64,000 nucleotides of DNA from Psychrobacter fozii (GTDB lineage: Bacteria; Pseudomonadota; Gammaproteobacteria; Pseudomonadales; Moraxellaceae): positions 102,117 to 166,116 of the forward strand of contig NZ_QJSU01000009.1 of assembly GCF_003217155.1 (NCBI RefSeq), in the 5' to 3' direction. Below the pieces are notes generated by a model, which did not search any database, was not told where the DNA came from, and saw only the letters and a program-made list of their open reading frames with translations. This document shows, piece by piece, positions 1 through 9,680 of this stretch (within the stretch, counting starts at the first letter, position 1; every line of letters begins with the position of its first letter). The position numbers and the translations under genes were made by a program.

Positions 1-274
1 GCTCTGTGAGCCATGTTCGACCTGCCAAGGTCGTGGGTTTGTAAAAACTGCCGAAACGGTCTGTTTTGAGATATTCCGTGAAATTATGCGTTGTGCCCGT
101 ACTTATAATTCTCCCAAAAAATTCACCGTAGTGGCACATGCAGCCGTTATTGACTTGTTACTAACTTCAGAGTCGGACACAGTCGCAGATCTAGAGTATT
201 TATTAGGTAGAGTCATCACTTTTGATGTAGAAAATCTTTACACTCAAGAGCAGTACGACATCGTTTTGGATTGA
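1..274 (+). CDS. rng: Ribonuclease G, C-terminal fragment (5' end outside window)
   Basis: The frame is open from base 2 and encodes the last 90 or so residues of an RNase E/G family endoribonuclease, which matures the 5' end of 16S rRNA and degrades mRNA. The zinc-link cysteines are visible at the very start in CEPCSTCQGRG, followed by the conserved TAETVCFEIFREIMR segment and the RNase G-type C-terminus ending near LYTQEQYDIVLD. The catalytic S1 and DNase I-like domains lie upstream of the window. RNase G rather than RNase E is indicated because the protein ends soon after the Zn-link, with no long disordered tail. A 407-bp spacer separates it from the S10 operon. Confidence 0.9.
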   Translation, partial: LCEPCSTCQGRGFVKTAETVCFEIFREIMRCARTYNSPKKFTVVAHAAVIDLLLTSESDTVADLEYLLGRVITFDVENLYTQEQYDIVLD

Positions 275-370
275 TACGCTTGCTACTACTGACAGAGATA
301 AAGGTAATTATTAGAAATAGATAGCTTTGTTTATAAAGCGTAATATCTGGATTCGCTATAGATATAGCCC

Positions 371-398
371 TTGCAATGAACGAAATACTATGTATAAT
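371..398 (+). promoter_or_regulatory. Likely S10 operon promoter
   Basis: TTGCAA at 371-376 and a perfect TATAAT at 393-398 are separated by 16 bp. This is the best sigma-70 match in the 407-bp spacer between rng and rpsJ (275-681). It would give a leader of about 275 nt before rpsJ, a length compatible with leader-mediated autoregulation as known for L4 in E. coli. No clear L4-binding structure was recognised, and the rest of the spacer holds no gene. Confidence 0.5.
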
Positions 399-681
399 AT
401 ACACCACTGAATTATATATGCGCAGCCAATCAAACAGCTGGCGCTATGACAGCTAGAGCATCGTTTCTAGCACTATTTCATTATGCCTCTACTAACATCC
501 GATAATGGAAGGGTTGGTGGGGCTTTAAACTATTTTGCTTTTAGCAGGCTATAAGTTCCAATAAAGAACTCATTCTGGTTAAGAACAGAAGGCAGCTTTA
601 AGTAAATATTTAACCAAACGGCTTTTGATCATATCTTTGCAAAGCAAGAATGACAAAAGCACATATTAGGAGCTTGCTGGC

Positions 682-993
682 ATGGCTAACCAGAGAATCC
701 GTATCCGTCTTAAGTCTTTTGATCATCGTCTGATTGATCAATCTGCACAAGAGATTGTTGATACTGCAAAGCGCACCGGTGCGCAAGTTTGTGGTCCTGT
801 ACCGTTGCCGACTCGCATTGAGCGCTTCAACGTTCTAACTTCACCACACGTAAACAAAGACGCTCGTGATCAGTACGAAATCCGTACTCATAAGCGTATG
901 GTTGACATCGTTCAACCTACCGATAAAACTGTGGATGCGCTAATGAAGCTTGATTTAGCGGCGGGTGTTGACGTTCAAATTGCTTTGGGTTAA
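682..993 (+). CDS. rpsJ: 30S ribosomal protein S10
   Basis: 103 residues, the normal length for S10, a small-subunit head protein that also serves as NusE in transcription antitermination. The family sequence is recognisable throughout (start [19 protein letters not shown], middle [13 protein letters not shown]). AGGAG at 668-672 sits upstream of the ATG. It is the first gene of the S10 operon. The str-operon genes (rpsL, rpsG, fusA, tuf), which precede S10 in many bacteria, are not directly upstream; rng is. Confidence 0.97.
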   Translation: MANQRIRIRLKSFDHRLIDQSAQEIVDTAKRTGAQVCGPVPLPTRIERFNVLTSPHVNKDARDQYEIRTHKRMVDIVQPTDKTVDALMKLDLAAGVDVQIALG

Positions 994-1041
994 TGCACAT
1001 AAACACCCAACCCATTAATATAAGATATAAAGAGGTCTAAA

Positions 1042-1680
1042 ATGGCGATCGGTTTAGTCGGTAAAAAATGCGGCATGACCCGTGTCTTCACTGAAGCAGG
1101 CGCATCTATCCCTGTAACAGTGGTTGAGATCAGTGCTAACCGCATTACTCAAGTAAAAAATACTGATGTAGATGGCTATCAAGCCATCCAAGTCACCACA
1201 GGTACTCGTCGTGACAGCCGCGTAACAGCAGCTCAAAAAGGTCACTTCGCTAAAGCTGGCGTTGCCGCTGGTCGTGGTGTTTGGGAATTTCGTGCCAACG
1301 AAAGCGATCTTGAAGGTCGTGAGATTGGTGGTGAGATTCTTGCTGACTTGTTCGAACAAGGTCAGATGGTTGATGTTACAGGAAACAGTAAAGGTAAAGG
1401 TTTTCAGGGTCCTGTAAAGCGTCACAACTTTAGTATGCAAGATGCGACTCATGGTAACTCAGTATCTCATCGTGCACATGGTTCAACTGGTCAGAACCAG
1501 TCACCAGGTAAAGTATTCAAAGGCAAAAAGATGGCGGGTCAGATGGGTAACAAACGCGTTACCGTTCAAGGCCTAGAAGTGATTTCGGTTGATGCCGAAA
1601 AAGGGTTACTTGTCATCAAGGGTGCTATCCCAGGTGCCACCGGTGGCGATGTTATCGTACGTCCGTCAGTCAAAGCCTAA
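1042..1680 (+). CDS. rplC: 50S ribosomal protein L3
   Basis: 212 residues. L3 binds 23S rRNA near the peptidyl transferase centre and is an early assembly protein. The start [16 protein letters not shown] and the loop with [20 protein letters not shown] are diagnostic. GAGG precedes the ATG. It lies 48 bp after rpsJ and 14 bp before rplD in the S10 operon. Confidence 0.97.
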   Translation: MAIGLVGKKCGMTRVFTEAGASIPVTVVEISANRITQVKNTDVDGYQAIQVTTGTRRDSRVTAAQKGHFAKAGVAAGRGVWEFRANESDLEGREIGGEILADLFEQGQMVDVTGNSKGKGFQGPVKRHNFSMQDATHGNSVSHRAHGSTGQNQSPGKVFKGKKMAGQMGNKRVTVQGLEVISVDAEKGLLVIKGAIPGATGGDVIVRPSVKA

Positions 1681-1694
1681 GCAAGGGGATTAAC

Positions 1695-2297
1695 GTGGAT
1701 TTAAAAACAGTTACAGGTGCTGCGGTTGAGCTTTCTGATACGGCATTTGGTCGTGAATTCAACGAAGCACTAGTGCATCAAGTCGTCACCGCTTATTTAG
1801 CTGGTGCTCGCCAAGGTACACGCGCACAAAAAACCCGTGCCGAAGTTTCTGGCGGTGGTATTAAGCCATGGCGCCAGAAAGGTACTGGTCGCGCTCGTGC
1901 GGGTTCTATTCGTAGCCCAATCTGGCGTGGGGGCGGACGTGCATTTGCGGCCAAACCACAAGATTGGTCACAGAAAGTAAACCGTAAGATGTATCGCGGT
2001 GCGATGCAGTGCATCCTAGCCGAATTGATTCGCCAAGAGCGTCTGATTTTGGTAGAAGAGTTGAGCGTTTCTGGTCCTAAGACCAAAGAGCTGATCGCAA
2101 AGTTAAATGAGCTTGGTGCACCTCGTGCATTGATCGTCACTAAAGAAGTTGACGAAAACTTATACTTAGCCGCTCGCAACATTCCACATGTCAACGTACT
2201 TGATACAAGTGAAGTTGACCCAGTGAGCTTGATTGCTTTTGACAAAGTAATCATGTCAGTTGAAGCTGCGAAACAATTTGAGGAAGCACTAGCATGA
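1695..2297 (+). CDS. rplD: 50S ribosomal protein L4
   Basis: 200 residues. L4 lines the peptide exit tunnel, and in E. coli it also represses its own operon through the S10 leader. The long extended loop is clear in [19 protein letters not shown] followed by WRGGGRAF. Translation starts at GTG 1695, with AAGGGGA about 8 bases upstream; no upstream ATG fits. It overlaps rplW by 4 bp (ATGA), which suggests translational coupling. Confidence 0.96.
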   Translation: MDLKTVTGAAVELSDTAFGREFNEALVHQVVTAYLAGARQGTRAQKTRAEVSGGGIKPWRQKGTGRARAGSIRSPIWRGGGRAFAAKPQDWSQKVNRKMYRGAMQCILAELIRQERLILVEELSVSGPKTKELIAKLNELGAPRALIVTKEVDENLYLAARNIPHVNVLDTSEVDPVSLIAFDKVIMSVEAAKQFEEALA

Positions 2298-2644
2298 ATA
2301 ACGCAAGACTTTATCAGATCCTAAGAGGACCTGTATTCTCAGAGAAATCTCAAATGCTTGGCGACTCACTTGGTGTGCAGGTATTTAAAATTGACTCTAA
2401 GGCTACTAAGCTTGAAGTTAAAAAAGCAGTTGAGATGATGTTTGAAGGTGTTGAAGTATTAAAAGTAAACACTTTGAATGTTAAAGGTAAGACAAAGCGT
2501 TTTGGTAAAAGCATTGGCCGTCGTAATGACTACAAAAAAGCCTATGTTACCTTAAAAGCTGGTCAAGATGTACAAATGGCTGATGCTGGTGAAGAGGTCG
2601 CGAACACGACTGCTTCTACTAGTGAAACAGCGAATAACGAATAA
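2294..2644 (+). CDS. rplW: 50S ribosomal protein L23
   Basis: 116 residues. L23 surrounds the tunnel exit and is the docking site for trigger factor and SRP. The core ([34 protein letters not shown]) matches the family. It carries a C-terminal extension of roughly 18 residues, low in complexity and acidic (about residues 98-116, starting [10 protein letters not shown]), not present in the 100-residue E. coli protein. It overlaps rplD by 4 bp and is followed by rplB after 11 bp. Confidence 0.95.
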   Translation: MNNARLYQILRGPVFSEKSQMLGDSLGVQVFKIDSKATKLEVKKAVEMMFEGVEVLKVNTLNVKGKTKRFGKSIGRRNDYKKAYVTLKAGQDVQMADAGEEVANTTASTSETANNE

Positions 2645-2655
2645 GGATTACACTC

Positions 2656-3483
2656 ATGCCTATCGTAAGAGCAAAGCCAACATCACCAGGCCGTCGTTTT
2701 GTTGAAAAAGTAGTGCATCCACACCTTTATAAAGGTCGTCCGTTTGCAGCGCTTCTAGAATCAAAAAGCAAGACCGGTGGTCGTAACAATAATGGCCGCA
2801 TTACTACTCGTCACATTGGCGGTGGTCACAAGCAGCATTATCGTATTATCGATTTCAAACGTACTAAAGATAATATCCCAGCCACGGTAGAGCGTATTGA
2901 ATACGATCCTAACCGTACTGCGCATATTGCACTACTTAAGTACGCTGATGGCGAACGCCGTTACATCATCGCTGCTAAAAAACAAGCAGTTGGTGATACA
3001 GTAATGTCAGGTGAAACTTCACCAATCCGTCCAGGTAACTGTTTACCACTGAAAAACATCCCATTGGGTACTGTGATTCACAATATCGAACTTAAAATCG
3101 GTAAAGGTGCACAGATGGCTCGCGCAGCGGGTGCTAGTGTTCAGTTATTAGGTCGTGACGGTATTTATGCTATTCTACGTTTGCGTTCTGGCGAAACTCG
3201 TCGCGTACACGTGAATTGCCGTGCTGTTATCGGTGAAGTTTCTAACACTGAAAACAACTTGAAATCACTTGGTAAAGCCGGTGCTTCACGTTGGCGTGGT
3301 GTTCGTCCTTCAGTTCGTGGTGTCGCTATGAACCCGGTTGATCACCCACATGGTGGTGGTGAAGGTCGTAACAAAGGTCGCCATCCAACTAGCCCTTGGG
3401 GTCAGAAGTCTAAAGGACTTAAAACGCGTAGCAATAAGCGTACTGACAACATGATCATCCGCCGTCGCGCCAAGAAGAAATAA
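2656..3483 (+). CDS. rplB: 50S ribosomal protein L2
   Basis: 275 residues, the expected length. L2 is needed for subunit association and peptidyl transferase activity. The C-terminal region [17 protein letters not shown] contains the conserved histidine implicated in catalysis. It sits between rplW and rpsS (12-bp spacing) in the usual S10 operon order. Confidence 0.98.
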   Translation: MPIVRAKPTSPGRRFVEKVVHPHLYKGRPFAALLESKSKTGGRNNNGRITTRHIGGGHKQHYRIIDFKRTKDNIPATVERIEYDPNRTAHIALLKYADGERRYIIAAKKQAVGDTVMSGETSPIRPGNCLPLKNIPLGTVIHNIELKIGKGAQMARAAGASVQLLGRDGIYAILRLRSGETRRVHVNCRAVIGEVSNTENNLKSLGKAGASRWRGVRPSVRGVAMNPVDHPHGGGEGRNKGRHPTSPWGQKSKGLKTRSNKRTDNMIIRRRAKKK

Positions 3484-3495
3484 AGGAAGAATTTC

Positions 3496-3771
3496 ATGCC
3501 TCGTTCATTGAAAAAAGGTCCATTCATAGACGCGCATTTGTTTGCTAAAGTTGAGAATGCATTAGACACCAACTCACGCAAGCCAATTAAGACTTGGTCG
3601 CGCCGCTCGATGATTTTGCCACAAATGGTTGGCCTAACTTTATCTGTTCACAACGGCCGTACTCATGTACCGGTTATCGTGAGCGAACAGATGGTTGGTC
3701 ATAAACTAGGTGAATTTGCCCCGACTCGTACGTATCGTGGTCATGGCATTGACAGAAAAGCTAAGAAATAA
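3496..3771 (+). CDS. rpsS: 30S ribosomal protein S19
   Basis: 91 residues. S19 binds 16S rRNA in the head near the A-site finger. The start [15 protein letters not shown] and the middle YNGR-like segment HNGRTHVPV, then [16 protein letters not shown], are standard. AAGGAAGA lies upstream of the ATG. It is followed by rplV after 10 bp. Confidence 0.97.
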
Positions 3772-3781
3772 GGTGCTTATC

Positions 3782-4111
3782 ATGGAAGTAACTGCAAAAT
3801 TACGCGGTGCCGCCATATCGGCACAAAAAGTTAGACTCGTTGCTGATGAAGTTCGTGGCAAATCTATCGAGCGTGCTTTGGATATCCTAACGTATAGTAA
3901 TAAAAAAGGCGCTGTGTTTGTTAAGAAATGTCTTAACTCAGCCATCGCCAATGCCGAAAACAACAACGGTCTAGATATCGATACTCTTAAAGTATCAACT
4001 ATCTACGTTGATGAAGGCATTACGCTAAAACGTATCCTACCACGTGCCAAAGGCCGCGCTGATCGTATCAGTAAGCGTACCTGTCACATCACTATTAAGG
4101 TAGGGGAATAA
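3782..4111 (+). CDS. rplV: 50S ribosomal protein L22
   Basis: 109 residues from ATG 3782, which has AAGGTG just upstream and gives the family start [21 protein letters not shown] longer frame from 3710 overlaps rpsS and is rejected. L22 reaches into the exit tunnel with a long hairpin ([17 protein letters not shown]), a site of macrolide-resistance changes in other bacteria. Only 3 bp separate it from rpsC. Confidence 0.96.
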
Positions 4112-4114
4112 GTT

Positions 4115-4843
4115 ATGGGTCAAAAAGTACATCCAATCGGAATTCGTCTTGGTGTTGTAAAAAAGCATAACGCAAACTGGTATGCTAGCCCTAAACAATA
4201 CTCAGAATACCTAATCAACGACATTAGAGTTCGTGAATATCTACGCAAAAAGCTAGACAACGCTATGATCAGCAACATCATGATCGAGCGTCCTACTGGC
4301 GCTGCTAAGATTACCATCGCCACTGCGCGCCCTGGTATTGTTATCGGTAAAAAAGGCGAAGATATCGAAAGACTTCAAAAAGAATTGACCAAAATAATGG
4401 GCGTACCTGCTCAGGTCAACATTGAAGAAATCACGTCACCTGATCTTGATGCACGTTTGGTAGCAGACGGTATCAGTAGCCAGCTTGAGCGTCGTGTTAT
4501 GTTCCGTCGTGCGATGAAACGTGCTGTACAGAACAGCATGCGTTCTGGTGCTAAAGGTATTAAAGTTGAGTTGTCTGGCCGTCTTGGCGGTGCTGAGATT
4601 GCTCGTACTGAATGGTACCGTGAAGGTCGTGTGCCACTGCATACACTCCGCGCTGATATTGACTATTCGTCAGTACGTGCAGAGACAACTTACGGCACTA
4701 TCGGTGTTAAAGTTTGGATTTTCCGTGGCGAAATCCTTGACGGTATGAACAGTGTATATAATCCCGTTAAAGAAGAGCAGGCCCGTGCGCCAAAACGCCG
4801 TGGTCGTGGAAACGGAAATCGTCGAAACTCAGACAGAGGTTAA
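4115..4843 (+). CDS. rpsC: 30S ribosomal protein S3
   Basis: 242 residues. S3 is a head protein at the mRNA entry tunnel with helicase function. The start [13 protein letters not shown] is typical. The KH domain loop [10 protein letters not shown] is visible in the N-terminal half, and the C-terminal domain ([19 protein letters not shown]) is intact. The C-terminal tail is basic and glycine/arginine-rich. It is 3 bp after rplV and 3 bp before rplP. Confidence 0.97.
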   Translation: MGQKVHPIGIRLGVVKKHNANWYASPKQYSEYLINDIRVREYLRKKLDNAMISNIMIERPTGAAKITIATARPGIVIGKKGEDIERLQKELTKIMGVPAQVNIEEITSPDLDARLVADGISSQLERRVMFRRAMKRAVQNSMRSGAKGIKVELSGRLGGAEIARTEWYREGRVPLHTLRADIDYSSVRAETTYGTIGVKVWIFRGEILDGMNSVYNPVKEEQARAPKRRGRGNGNRRNSDRG

Positions 4844-4846
4844 ACT

Positions 4847-5260
4847 ATGTTACAGCCAAAACGTACCAAGTTTCGTAAAATGCACAAAGGTCGTAACACT
4901 GGGCTAGCTCATCGTGGAAGCACCGTTGCATTCGGACAAATTGGTCTAAAATCTTTGACTCGTGGTCGTATGACTGCCCGTCAAATTGAAGCAGCACGTC
5001 GTACCATCACTCGCAAAATTAAGCGTGGCGGTAAGATTTGGATTCGTGTATTCCCTGACAAACCAATTACCAACAAGCCATTAGAAGTACGTATGGGTAA
5101 AGGTAAAGGTCCAGTCGAGTATTGGGTATGCGAAATCAAACCTGGTAAAGTGTTATATGAAATCGAAGGGGTCTCAGAAGAGCTTGCTCGCGAAGCATTT
5201 ATACTTGCTGCAGCAAAATTGCCCTTTAAAACTACCATTGTTAAGCGGACGATAATGTAA
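4847..5260 (+). CDS. rplP: 50S ribosomal protein L16
   Basis: 137 residues. L16 helps position A-site tRNA and is a late assembly protein. It begins [17 protein letters not shown] and contains the conserved WIRVFPDKP and [12 protein letters not shown] segments. The stop overlaps the rpmC start (TAATG), a one-base overlap that implies coupling. Confidence 0.97.
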   Translation: MLQPKRTKFRKMHKGRNTGLAHRGSTVAFGQIGLKSLTRGRMTARQIEAARRTITRKIKRGGKIWIRVFPDKPITNKPLEVRMGKGKGPVEYWVCEIKPGKVLYEIEGVSEELAREAFILAAAKLPFKTTIVKRTIM

Positions 5261-5457
5261 TGAAGATCAGTGAATTACGTGATAAATCATTAGAAGAACT
5301 GACCCAGTTACTTGATGAAAAGCAACTTGATGCTTTCCGTATTCGTATGGCTAAAGCAACTGGTCAGTTGGGTAATACCCATGAAGTACGTGGCAATCGT
5401 CGTACGATTGCACAGCTTCAGACTTTGATTAACGAGAAACAACGAGGCGACTCATGA
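5260..5457 (+). CDS. rpmC: 50S ribosomal protein L29
   Basis: 65 residues, helical, starting [20 protein letters not shown]29 sits at the tunnel exit next to L23. It overlaps rplP by one base and rpsQ by four bases (ATGA). Confidence 0.95.
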   Translation: MKISELRDKSLEELTQLLDEKQLDAFRIRMAKATGQLGNTHEVRGNRRTIAQLQTLINEKQRGDS

Positions 5458-5729
5458 GCGATAACAATCAAACAGCTACCAATGCTAGCGTATTGACAGG
5501 ACGAGTTGTCAGCGACAAGATGGACAAGTCCATCACAGTTTTGATTGAGCGTCTGGTTCGTCATCCTCTATATGGCAAACAGCTTCGTCGTTCTACGAAA
5601 ATCAAAGCACACGATGAGAACAACGTTTGCCAACAAGGCGACCTTGTCCGTATCAAAGAAACGCGTCCAATCTCAAAAACCAAGTCTTGGACTTTGGTTG
5701 ATGTGGTTGAAAAAGTAGAAAAAATCTAA
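5454..5729 (+). CDS. rpsQ: 30S ribosomal protein S17
   Basis: 91 residues. S17 is a primary 16S rRNA-binding protein of OB fold. [19 protein letters not shown] and the C-terminal [16 protein letters not shown] segments are typical. It is the last gene of the S10 operon; a 182-bp spacer with a good promoter follows, so the spc operon probably begins afresh here. Confidence 0.96.
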   Translation: MSDNNQTATNASVLTGRVVSDKMDKSITVLIERLVRHPLYGKQLRRSTKIKAHDENNVCQQGDLVRIKETRPISKTKSWTLVDVVEKVEKI

Positions 5730-5734
5730 GTAAA

Positions 5735-5763
5735 TTGCATTAAAAGCCAGAAGCTGTTAAAAT
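5735..5763 (+). promoter_or_regulatory. Probable spc operon promoter
   Basis: TTGCAT (5735-5740), a 17-bp spacer and TAAAAT (5758-5763) preceded by TG (extended -10, TGTTAAAAT). It starts just after the rpsQ stop in a 182-bp gap. The -10 is followed by the GC-rich run atccgcc, a discriminator type associated with stringent control of ribosomal promoters. Inference from sequence only. Confidence 0.6.
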
Positions 5764-5911
5764 ATCCGCCTTTTTAAGGATGCTGATTGCGCCGAGCGTA
5801 TATCACTCACATTAAGAGTAAGTCGCGGTTATTTATATTACAATGCCGTCTACTCATACTGTGCTAGCGGCAGCAACTGGTTTTTATTGCTCATACGTGT
5901 GGAGTAACGCT

Positions 5912-6280
5912 ATGATTCAGGTTGAGTCAATGCTGGAAGTTGCAGACAATAGCGGTGCAAGACGAGTTCAGTGCATTAAAGTACTGGGTGGTTCTCATCG
6001 TCGTTATGCATCAGTTGGCGACATTATTAAAGTAACGGTTAAAGAAGCCATTCCGCGTGGTCGTGTTAAAAAAGGCGACGTGATGAATGCTGTAGTTGTA
6101 CGTACCAAAAAAGGCGTTCGTCGTCCTGATGGTTCTGTGTTACGTTTTGACGACAATGCTGCGGTATTGTTGAACCAAAACAAAGCACCGATTGCAACTC
6201 GTATTTTTGGACCGGTAACTCGTGAACTACGTGGTGATCAGTTTATGAAAATTGTATCACTAGCACCAGAAGTATTGTGA
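5912..6280 (+). CDS. rplN: 50S ribosomal protein L14
   Basis: 122 residues from ATG 5912, exactly the family length; [20 protein letters not shown] is the canonical start. A frame that extends upstream to 5843 would cover the promoter/leader region and is rejected. L14 contacts the 30S subunit at bridge B8. First gene of the spc operon. Confidence 0.97.
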   Translation: MIQVESMLEVADNSGARRVQCIKVLGGSHRRYASVGDIIKVTVKEAIPRGRVKKGDVMNAVVVRTKKGVRRPDGSVLRFDDNAAVLLNQNKAPIATRIFGPVTRELRGDQFMKIVSLAPEVL

Positions 6281-6288
6281 GGTAATCC

Positions 6289-6606
6289 ATGTCAAAATTA
6301 CGTAAAGGCGATACAGTTATCGTGATTGCTGGTAAAGATAAAGGCAAGCAAGGTACTGTACAAGCTGTAAAAAATGATCGTATTAAAGTAGAAGGCATTA
6401 ACATTGTCACCAAACATCAGAAGCCAAATCAGGCAGCTGGCGTTGAAGGCGGCATTCTTAAGCAAGAAGCTTTCCTACATATTTCAAATGTCGCAATATT
6501 AAATGCGCAAACCCAAAAAGCTGATCGTATTACTTATCAGTTCAGCGAAGACGGCCAGAAACAACGCGTCTATCGTTCGAACGGTGAAGTAGTGGCGACT
6601 GCGTAA
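6289..6606 (+). CDS. rplX: 50S ribosomal protein L24
   Basis: 105 residues with the KOW motif at the N-terminus (MSKLRKGDTVIVIAGKDKGK). L24 initiates 50S assembly. It follows rplN after 8 bp, with GAGG upstream of its ATG. Confidence 0.96.
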   Translation: MSKLRKGDTVIVIAGKDKGKQGTVQAVKNDRIKVEGINIVTKHQKPNQAAGVEGGILKQEAFLHISNVAILNAQTQKADRITYQFSEDGQKQRVYRSNGEVVATA

Positions 6607-6627
6607 GACACTAAGGGTGTAATGGTA

Positions 6628-7164
6628 ATGGCAAGATTAAAATCTTTATATAACGATAAATTAAAGCAGCAAATCCAAGAAGAACTTGGTTTGGCAAATG
6701 TGATGCAAGTGCCTAAAATCACTAAAATCACACTTAACATGGGTGTAGGCGGTGCGTCTCAAGACAAGAAATTGCTTGAAGGTGCTGTAGCTGATATGAC
6801 TGCAATTGCTGGTCAAAAACCTGTTGTCACCAAAGCGCGTAAATCAGTTGCTGGCTTTAAGATTCGTGAAGAATGGCCAATTGGCTGTAAAGTAACGCTA
6901 CGCGGTGAGCAAATGTACGAATTTTTAGATCGTCTCGTTGCCATTGCAATTCCTCGTATTCGTGATTTCCGCGGTTTTTCACCTAAAGCCTTTGACGGAC
7001 GTGGTAACTACTCATTGGGTATCAAAGAACAAATTGTATTCCCAGAAGTAGATTTTGACAAGATTGATCGTATCCGCGGTATGGATGTGACAATCACCAC
7101 GTCAGCTCAATCTGATGAAGAAGGTCGTGCGTTGCTTAAAGCATTCGGCTTCCCATTTAAATAA
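6628..7164 (+). CDS. rplE: 50S ribosomal protein L5
   Basis: 178 residues if started at ATG 6628, giving the family start [14 protein letters not shown]. An in-frame ATG at 6622 lies only 4 bases after the AAGGG at 6613-6617, whereas 6628 is 10 bases away; alignment with L5 favours 6628. L5 binds 5S rRNA in the central protuberance. Conserved KITLNMGVG and [15 protein letters not shown] segments are present. Confidence 0.95.
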   Translation: MARLKSLYNDKLKQQIQEELGLANVMQVPKITKITLNMGVGGASQDKKLLEGAVADMTAIAGQKPVVTKARKSVAGFKIREEWPIGCKVTLRGEQMYEFLDRLVAIAIPRIRDFRGFSPKAFDGRGNYSLGIKEQIVFPEVDFDKIDRIRGMDVTITTSAQSDEEGRALLKAFGFPFK

Positions 7165-7176
7165 GGTAAAGACGTT

Positions 7177-7482
7177 ATGGCAAAGAAGAGCATGATTAAC
7201 CGCGAATTGAAGCGCGAAAAAATGGTTGCTAAATACGCTGATAAGCGTATCAAGCTAAAAGAAACTATCAGTGATATGACTGCAAGTGACGAAACTCGTA
7301 TGGAAGCGATGTTAGAGCTACAAGCTCTTCCACGTAACTCATCACCAGTACGTCTGCGCAATCGTTGTGCTATCACCGGTCGTCCTCACGGTTACTTCCG
7401 CAAGTTTGGCTTATCACGCAATATGCTGCGTGAGCGTGTCATGCAAGGCGATGTGCCTGGTGTTCGTAAAGCAAGCTGGTAA
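7177..7482 (+). CDS. rpsN: 30S ribosomal protein S14 (zinc-free form)
   Basis: 101 residues, the long form of S14. The short zinc-binding form has a CxxC-x12-CxxC motif; here the corresponding region is [19 protein letters not shown], without the cysteine pairs. Starts [13 protein letters not shown] with AAGG upstream. Between rplE and rpsH in spc order. Confidence 0.97.
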   Translation: MAKKSMINRELKREKMVAKYADKRIKLKETISDMTASDETRMEAMLELQALPRNSSPVRLRNRCAITGRPHGYFRKFGLSRNMLRERVMQGDVPGVRKASW

Positions 7483-7493
7483 GGGGTAACTAT

Positions 7494-7892
7494 ATGAGTA
7501 TGCAAGATACCGTTGGGGATATGCTAACCCGTATTCGTAACGCACAAATGGCTAACAAAGTATCGGTAGCAATGCCGAGCTCTAAATTACGTAAATCAAT
7601 TGCTGATTTGCTAGTTAGCGAAGGTTATGTGGCTAGTGCTGTTGTTACTGAAGAAGCAAACAACAAAGCAAGCCTTACTATTGAACTAAAATACTTCGAA
7701 GGCCGTGCTGTCATCGAAACTATTCAACGTTTTAGCCGTCCTGGTTTACGCCAGTTCCGTGGCAAAGACGCTATCCCTACTGTTAAGCAAGGTATGGGTG
7801 TTGCTATCGTATCAACTAGCCAAGGTATCATGAGTGATCGTGCTGCACGCGCTGCTGGTATCGGTGGTGAAATCGTCGCATTTGTAGCGTAA
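7494..7892 (+). CDS. rpsH: 30S ribosomal protein S8
   Basis: 132 residues, starting [24 protein letters not shown] lies upstream. S8 is a primary 16S rRNA-binding protein and, in E. coli, the repressor of the spc operon. The conserved C-terminal [20 protein letters not shown] is present. It is followed by an unusually long 174-bp gap before rplF. Confidence 0.97.
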   Translation: MSMQDTVGDMLTRIRNAQMANKVSVAMPSSKLRKSIADLLVSEGYVASAVVTEEANNKASLTIELKYFEGRAVIETIQRFSRPGLRQFRGKDAIPTVKQGMGVAIVSTSQGIMSDRAARAAGIGGEIVAFVA

Positions 7893-7990
7893 GTTACACG
7901 ATGATAAAGTCTATTTGACGCTGTTGGGCTTCTATCAATGTGGTAATGATGAATTATTTAACATTGTTAGGTGTCTAACGCGGTCAACTA

Positions 7991-7999
7991 TGCTAAACT
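7991..7999 (+). promoter_or_regulatory. Possible extended -10 promoter inside the spc operon
   Basis: TGC followed by TAAACT (7994-7999) resembles an extended -10, but the -35 position (gtgtct at 7971-7976) is poor. It lies in the 174-bp rpsH-rplF gap and overlaps the left arm of a hairpin. Weak support. Confidence 0.3.
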
Positions 8000-8027
8000 A
8001 ACACGCTTTTTAGCCTGTTAGTTTTTT
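7996..8027 (+). other. Terminator-like hairpin in the rpsH-rplF gap
   Basis: AACTAACA (7996-8003) and TGTTAGTT (8016-8023) are perfect inverted copies around a 12-nt loop, followed by more Ts to 8027. A second small inverted repeat, GTTAG/CTAAC, lies at 7966-7979. The stem is AT-rich, so termination would be partial at best; an attenuator or an RNA-protein binding site is possible. It precedes the rplF start by about 40 bp. Confidence 0.5.
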
Positions 8028-8066
8028 CGCTAATATAAAGAAGTTAATTTTTTAAGGAATATTCCT

Positions 8067-8600
8067 ATGTCTCGTGTGGCTAAAGCCCCAGTGACGCTGC
8101 CAAATGGCGTAAGCGTTACTTTGAACGATCGGCAGGTCGAAGTTAAAGGCAAGAACGGCAATTTGTCTTTACGCCTGCATGCATTGGTCGAGCTGAAACA
8201 GGAAGATGATGTTATCATTTTCTCACCTACAGTCGATTCAAAAGAAGCTATGATGCACACTGGCACCATGCGCGCTCTGCTTAACAACTATGTTACAGGC
8301 GTAAATGAAGGCTTTGTAAAACGTCTTCAGTTAATTGGTGTTGGTTACCGCGCACAAGTTACTGGCAACAAAGTAACTTTGAACGTCGGTTACTCTCATC
8401 CGGTAGAATATACGTTACCTGAAGGTGTGTCAGCTGAAACCCCAACGCAAACTGAAATTGTTTTGAAATCAAACAATAAGCAGCAGCTTGGTCAAGCAGC
8501 GGCTAATATCCGTGGTTTCCGCCCACCTGAGCCTTATAAAGGCAAAGGTATTCGTTATAGTGACGAGCATGTGATTCGCAAAGAAGCCAAGAAAAAATAA
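8067..8600 (+). CDS. rplF: 50S ribosomal protein L6
   Basis: 177 residues, the usual length. L6 lies near the sarcin-ricin loop and the factor-binding site. It starts [15 protein letters not shown], and the second repeat domain ends with the conserved [11 protein letters not shown] segment. AAGGAAT lies upstream of the ATG. Confidence 0.97.
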   Translation: MSRVAKAPVTLPNGVSVTLNDRQVEVKGKNGNLSLRLHALVELKQEDDVIIFSPTVDSKEAMMHTGTMRALLNNYVTGVNEGFVKRLQLIGVGYRAQVTGNKVTLNVGYSHPVEYTLPEGVSAETPTQTEIVLKSNNKQQLGQAAANIRGFRPPEPYKGKGIRYSDEHVIRKEAKKK

Positions 8601-8611
8601 GGTGAGTTGAA

Positions 8612-8962
8612 ATGTTTGATAAAAAAGCAGCTCGTCTGCGTCGAGCTAAGAAAACCCGCGCGCATATCCGTTTTTTAGGCGTTAATCGCTTAACGGTTAA
8701 CCGCACGCCAAAACATATGTATGCCCAGATTATCTCTCCGAACGGTGGTGAAGTGATTGCTCAGGCATCTACCTTAGACGTCAGCTTGCGCTCAGGCGCT
8801 ACTGGTAATGCTGATGCAGCAACGTCTGTAGGCCAATTGATCGCAGAACGCGCAAAAGCAGCTGGTATCACTAAAGTTGCCTTTGACCGTAGTGGTTTCA
8901 AATATCATGGTCGAGTTAAAGCTTTAGCAGAAGCAGCTCGCGAGAACGGATTGGAGTTTTAA
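8612..8962 (+). CDS. rplR: 50S ribosomal protein L18
   Basis: 116 residues. L18 carries 5S rRNA to the 50S subunit. The basic N-terminus ([17 protein letters not shown]) and the C-terminal [20 protein letters not shown] segment are diagnostic. Eleven bp after rplF and 2 bp before rpsE. Confidence 0.97.
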   Translation: MFDKKAARLRRAKKTRAHIRFLGVNRLTVNRTPKHMYAQIISPNGGEVIAQASTLDVSLRSGATGNADAATSVGQLIAERAKAAGITKVAFDRSGFKYHGRVKALAEAARENGLEF

Positions 8963-8964
8963 TC

Positions 8965-9480
8965 ATGGCTAGAAATGATAAAAATGATAAAAATGAACAG
9001 ACTGACGGTCTAGTAGAACGCTTAGTTACCGTTGATCGTGTTGCAAAAGTTGTTAAAGGTGGTCGTATTTTCTCTTTCACTGCACTAACTGTAGTGGGTG
9101 ATGGCAACGGTCGTGTTGGTTTTGGTCGCGGTAAAGCACGTGAAGTGCCAGCTGCTATCCAAAAAGCACTAGAAGCTGCCAAACGTAATATGATTACTGT
9201 TGAGCTAAATGATGCAACTTTGTATCATCCGATCAAAGCACGTCATGGTGCTAGTAAAGTTTATATGCAGCCTGCATCTGAAGGTACCGGCGTAATCGCT
9301 GGTGGCGCAATGCGTGCTGTGTTAGAAGTTGCTGGTGTCAAAGATGTTTTGACTAAATGTTATGGTTCTACCAATACTGCTAACGTTGTTCGCGCAACGT
9401 TTAACGGTTTACGTGATATGTCAACTCCAGAGAAGATGGCAGCTAAACGTGGTAAATCTGTAGACGAAATCTTGGGTTAA
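8965..9480 (+). CDS. rpsE: 30S ribosomal protein S5
   Basis: 171 residues. S5 is an accuracy-centre protein beside S4. The N-terminal [13 protein letters not shown] stretch is encoded by a short imperfect repeat (aaaatgataaaaatgat). The double-stranded RNA-binding fold segment ([20 protein letters not shown]) and [19 protein letters not shown] are conserved. Confidence 0.97.
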   Translation: MARNDKNDKNEQTDGLVERLVTVDRVAKVVKGGRIFSFTALTVVGDGNGRVGFGRGKAREVPAAIQKALEAAKRNMITVELNDATLYHPIKARHGASKVYMQPASEGTGVIAGGAMRAVLEVAGVKDVLTKCYGSTNTANVVRATFNGLRDMSTPEKMAAKRGKSVDEILG

Positions 9481-9500
9481 CTTAGACTAGGTGAGTTACG

Positions 9501-9680
9501 ATGAAAAAAATGAAAGTCACTCAATTTAAATCGGGTGCCCATCGCCTAAAGAGCCACAAAGCGAGCTTGAAAGGATTGGGTTTACGCCGTATTAACCATA
9601 CTGTTGAAGTAGAAGATACTCCTTCAACTCGTGGTATGGTAAATCGCGTTAACTACATGGTAAAAGTGGAGGAAGCGTAA
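9501..9680 (+). CDS. rpmD: 50S ribosomal protein L30
   Basis: A 59-residue frame found by reading the spc operon between rpsE and rplO: it starts [20 protein letters not shown] and contains [20 protein letters not shown], the L30 signature, then [23 protein letters not shown] precedes the ATG. Its stop overlaps the rplO start (TAATG). Confidence 0.95.
   Translation: MKKMKVTQFKSGAHRLKSHKASLKGLGLRRINHTVEVEDTPSTRGMVNRVNYMVKVEEA

Noticed and set aside
216..407. Small - strand frame between rng and rpsJ
   Set aside because: It overlaps the rng end and the likely S10 promoter and has no recognisable features.
5843..5911. N-terminal extension of L14
   Set aside because: The added residues do not resemble L14 and cover the leader; the 122-residue form fits the family exactly.
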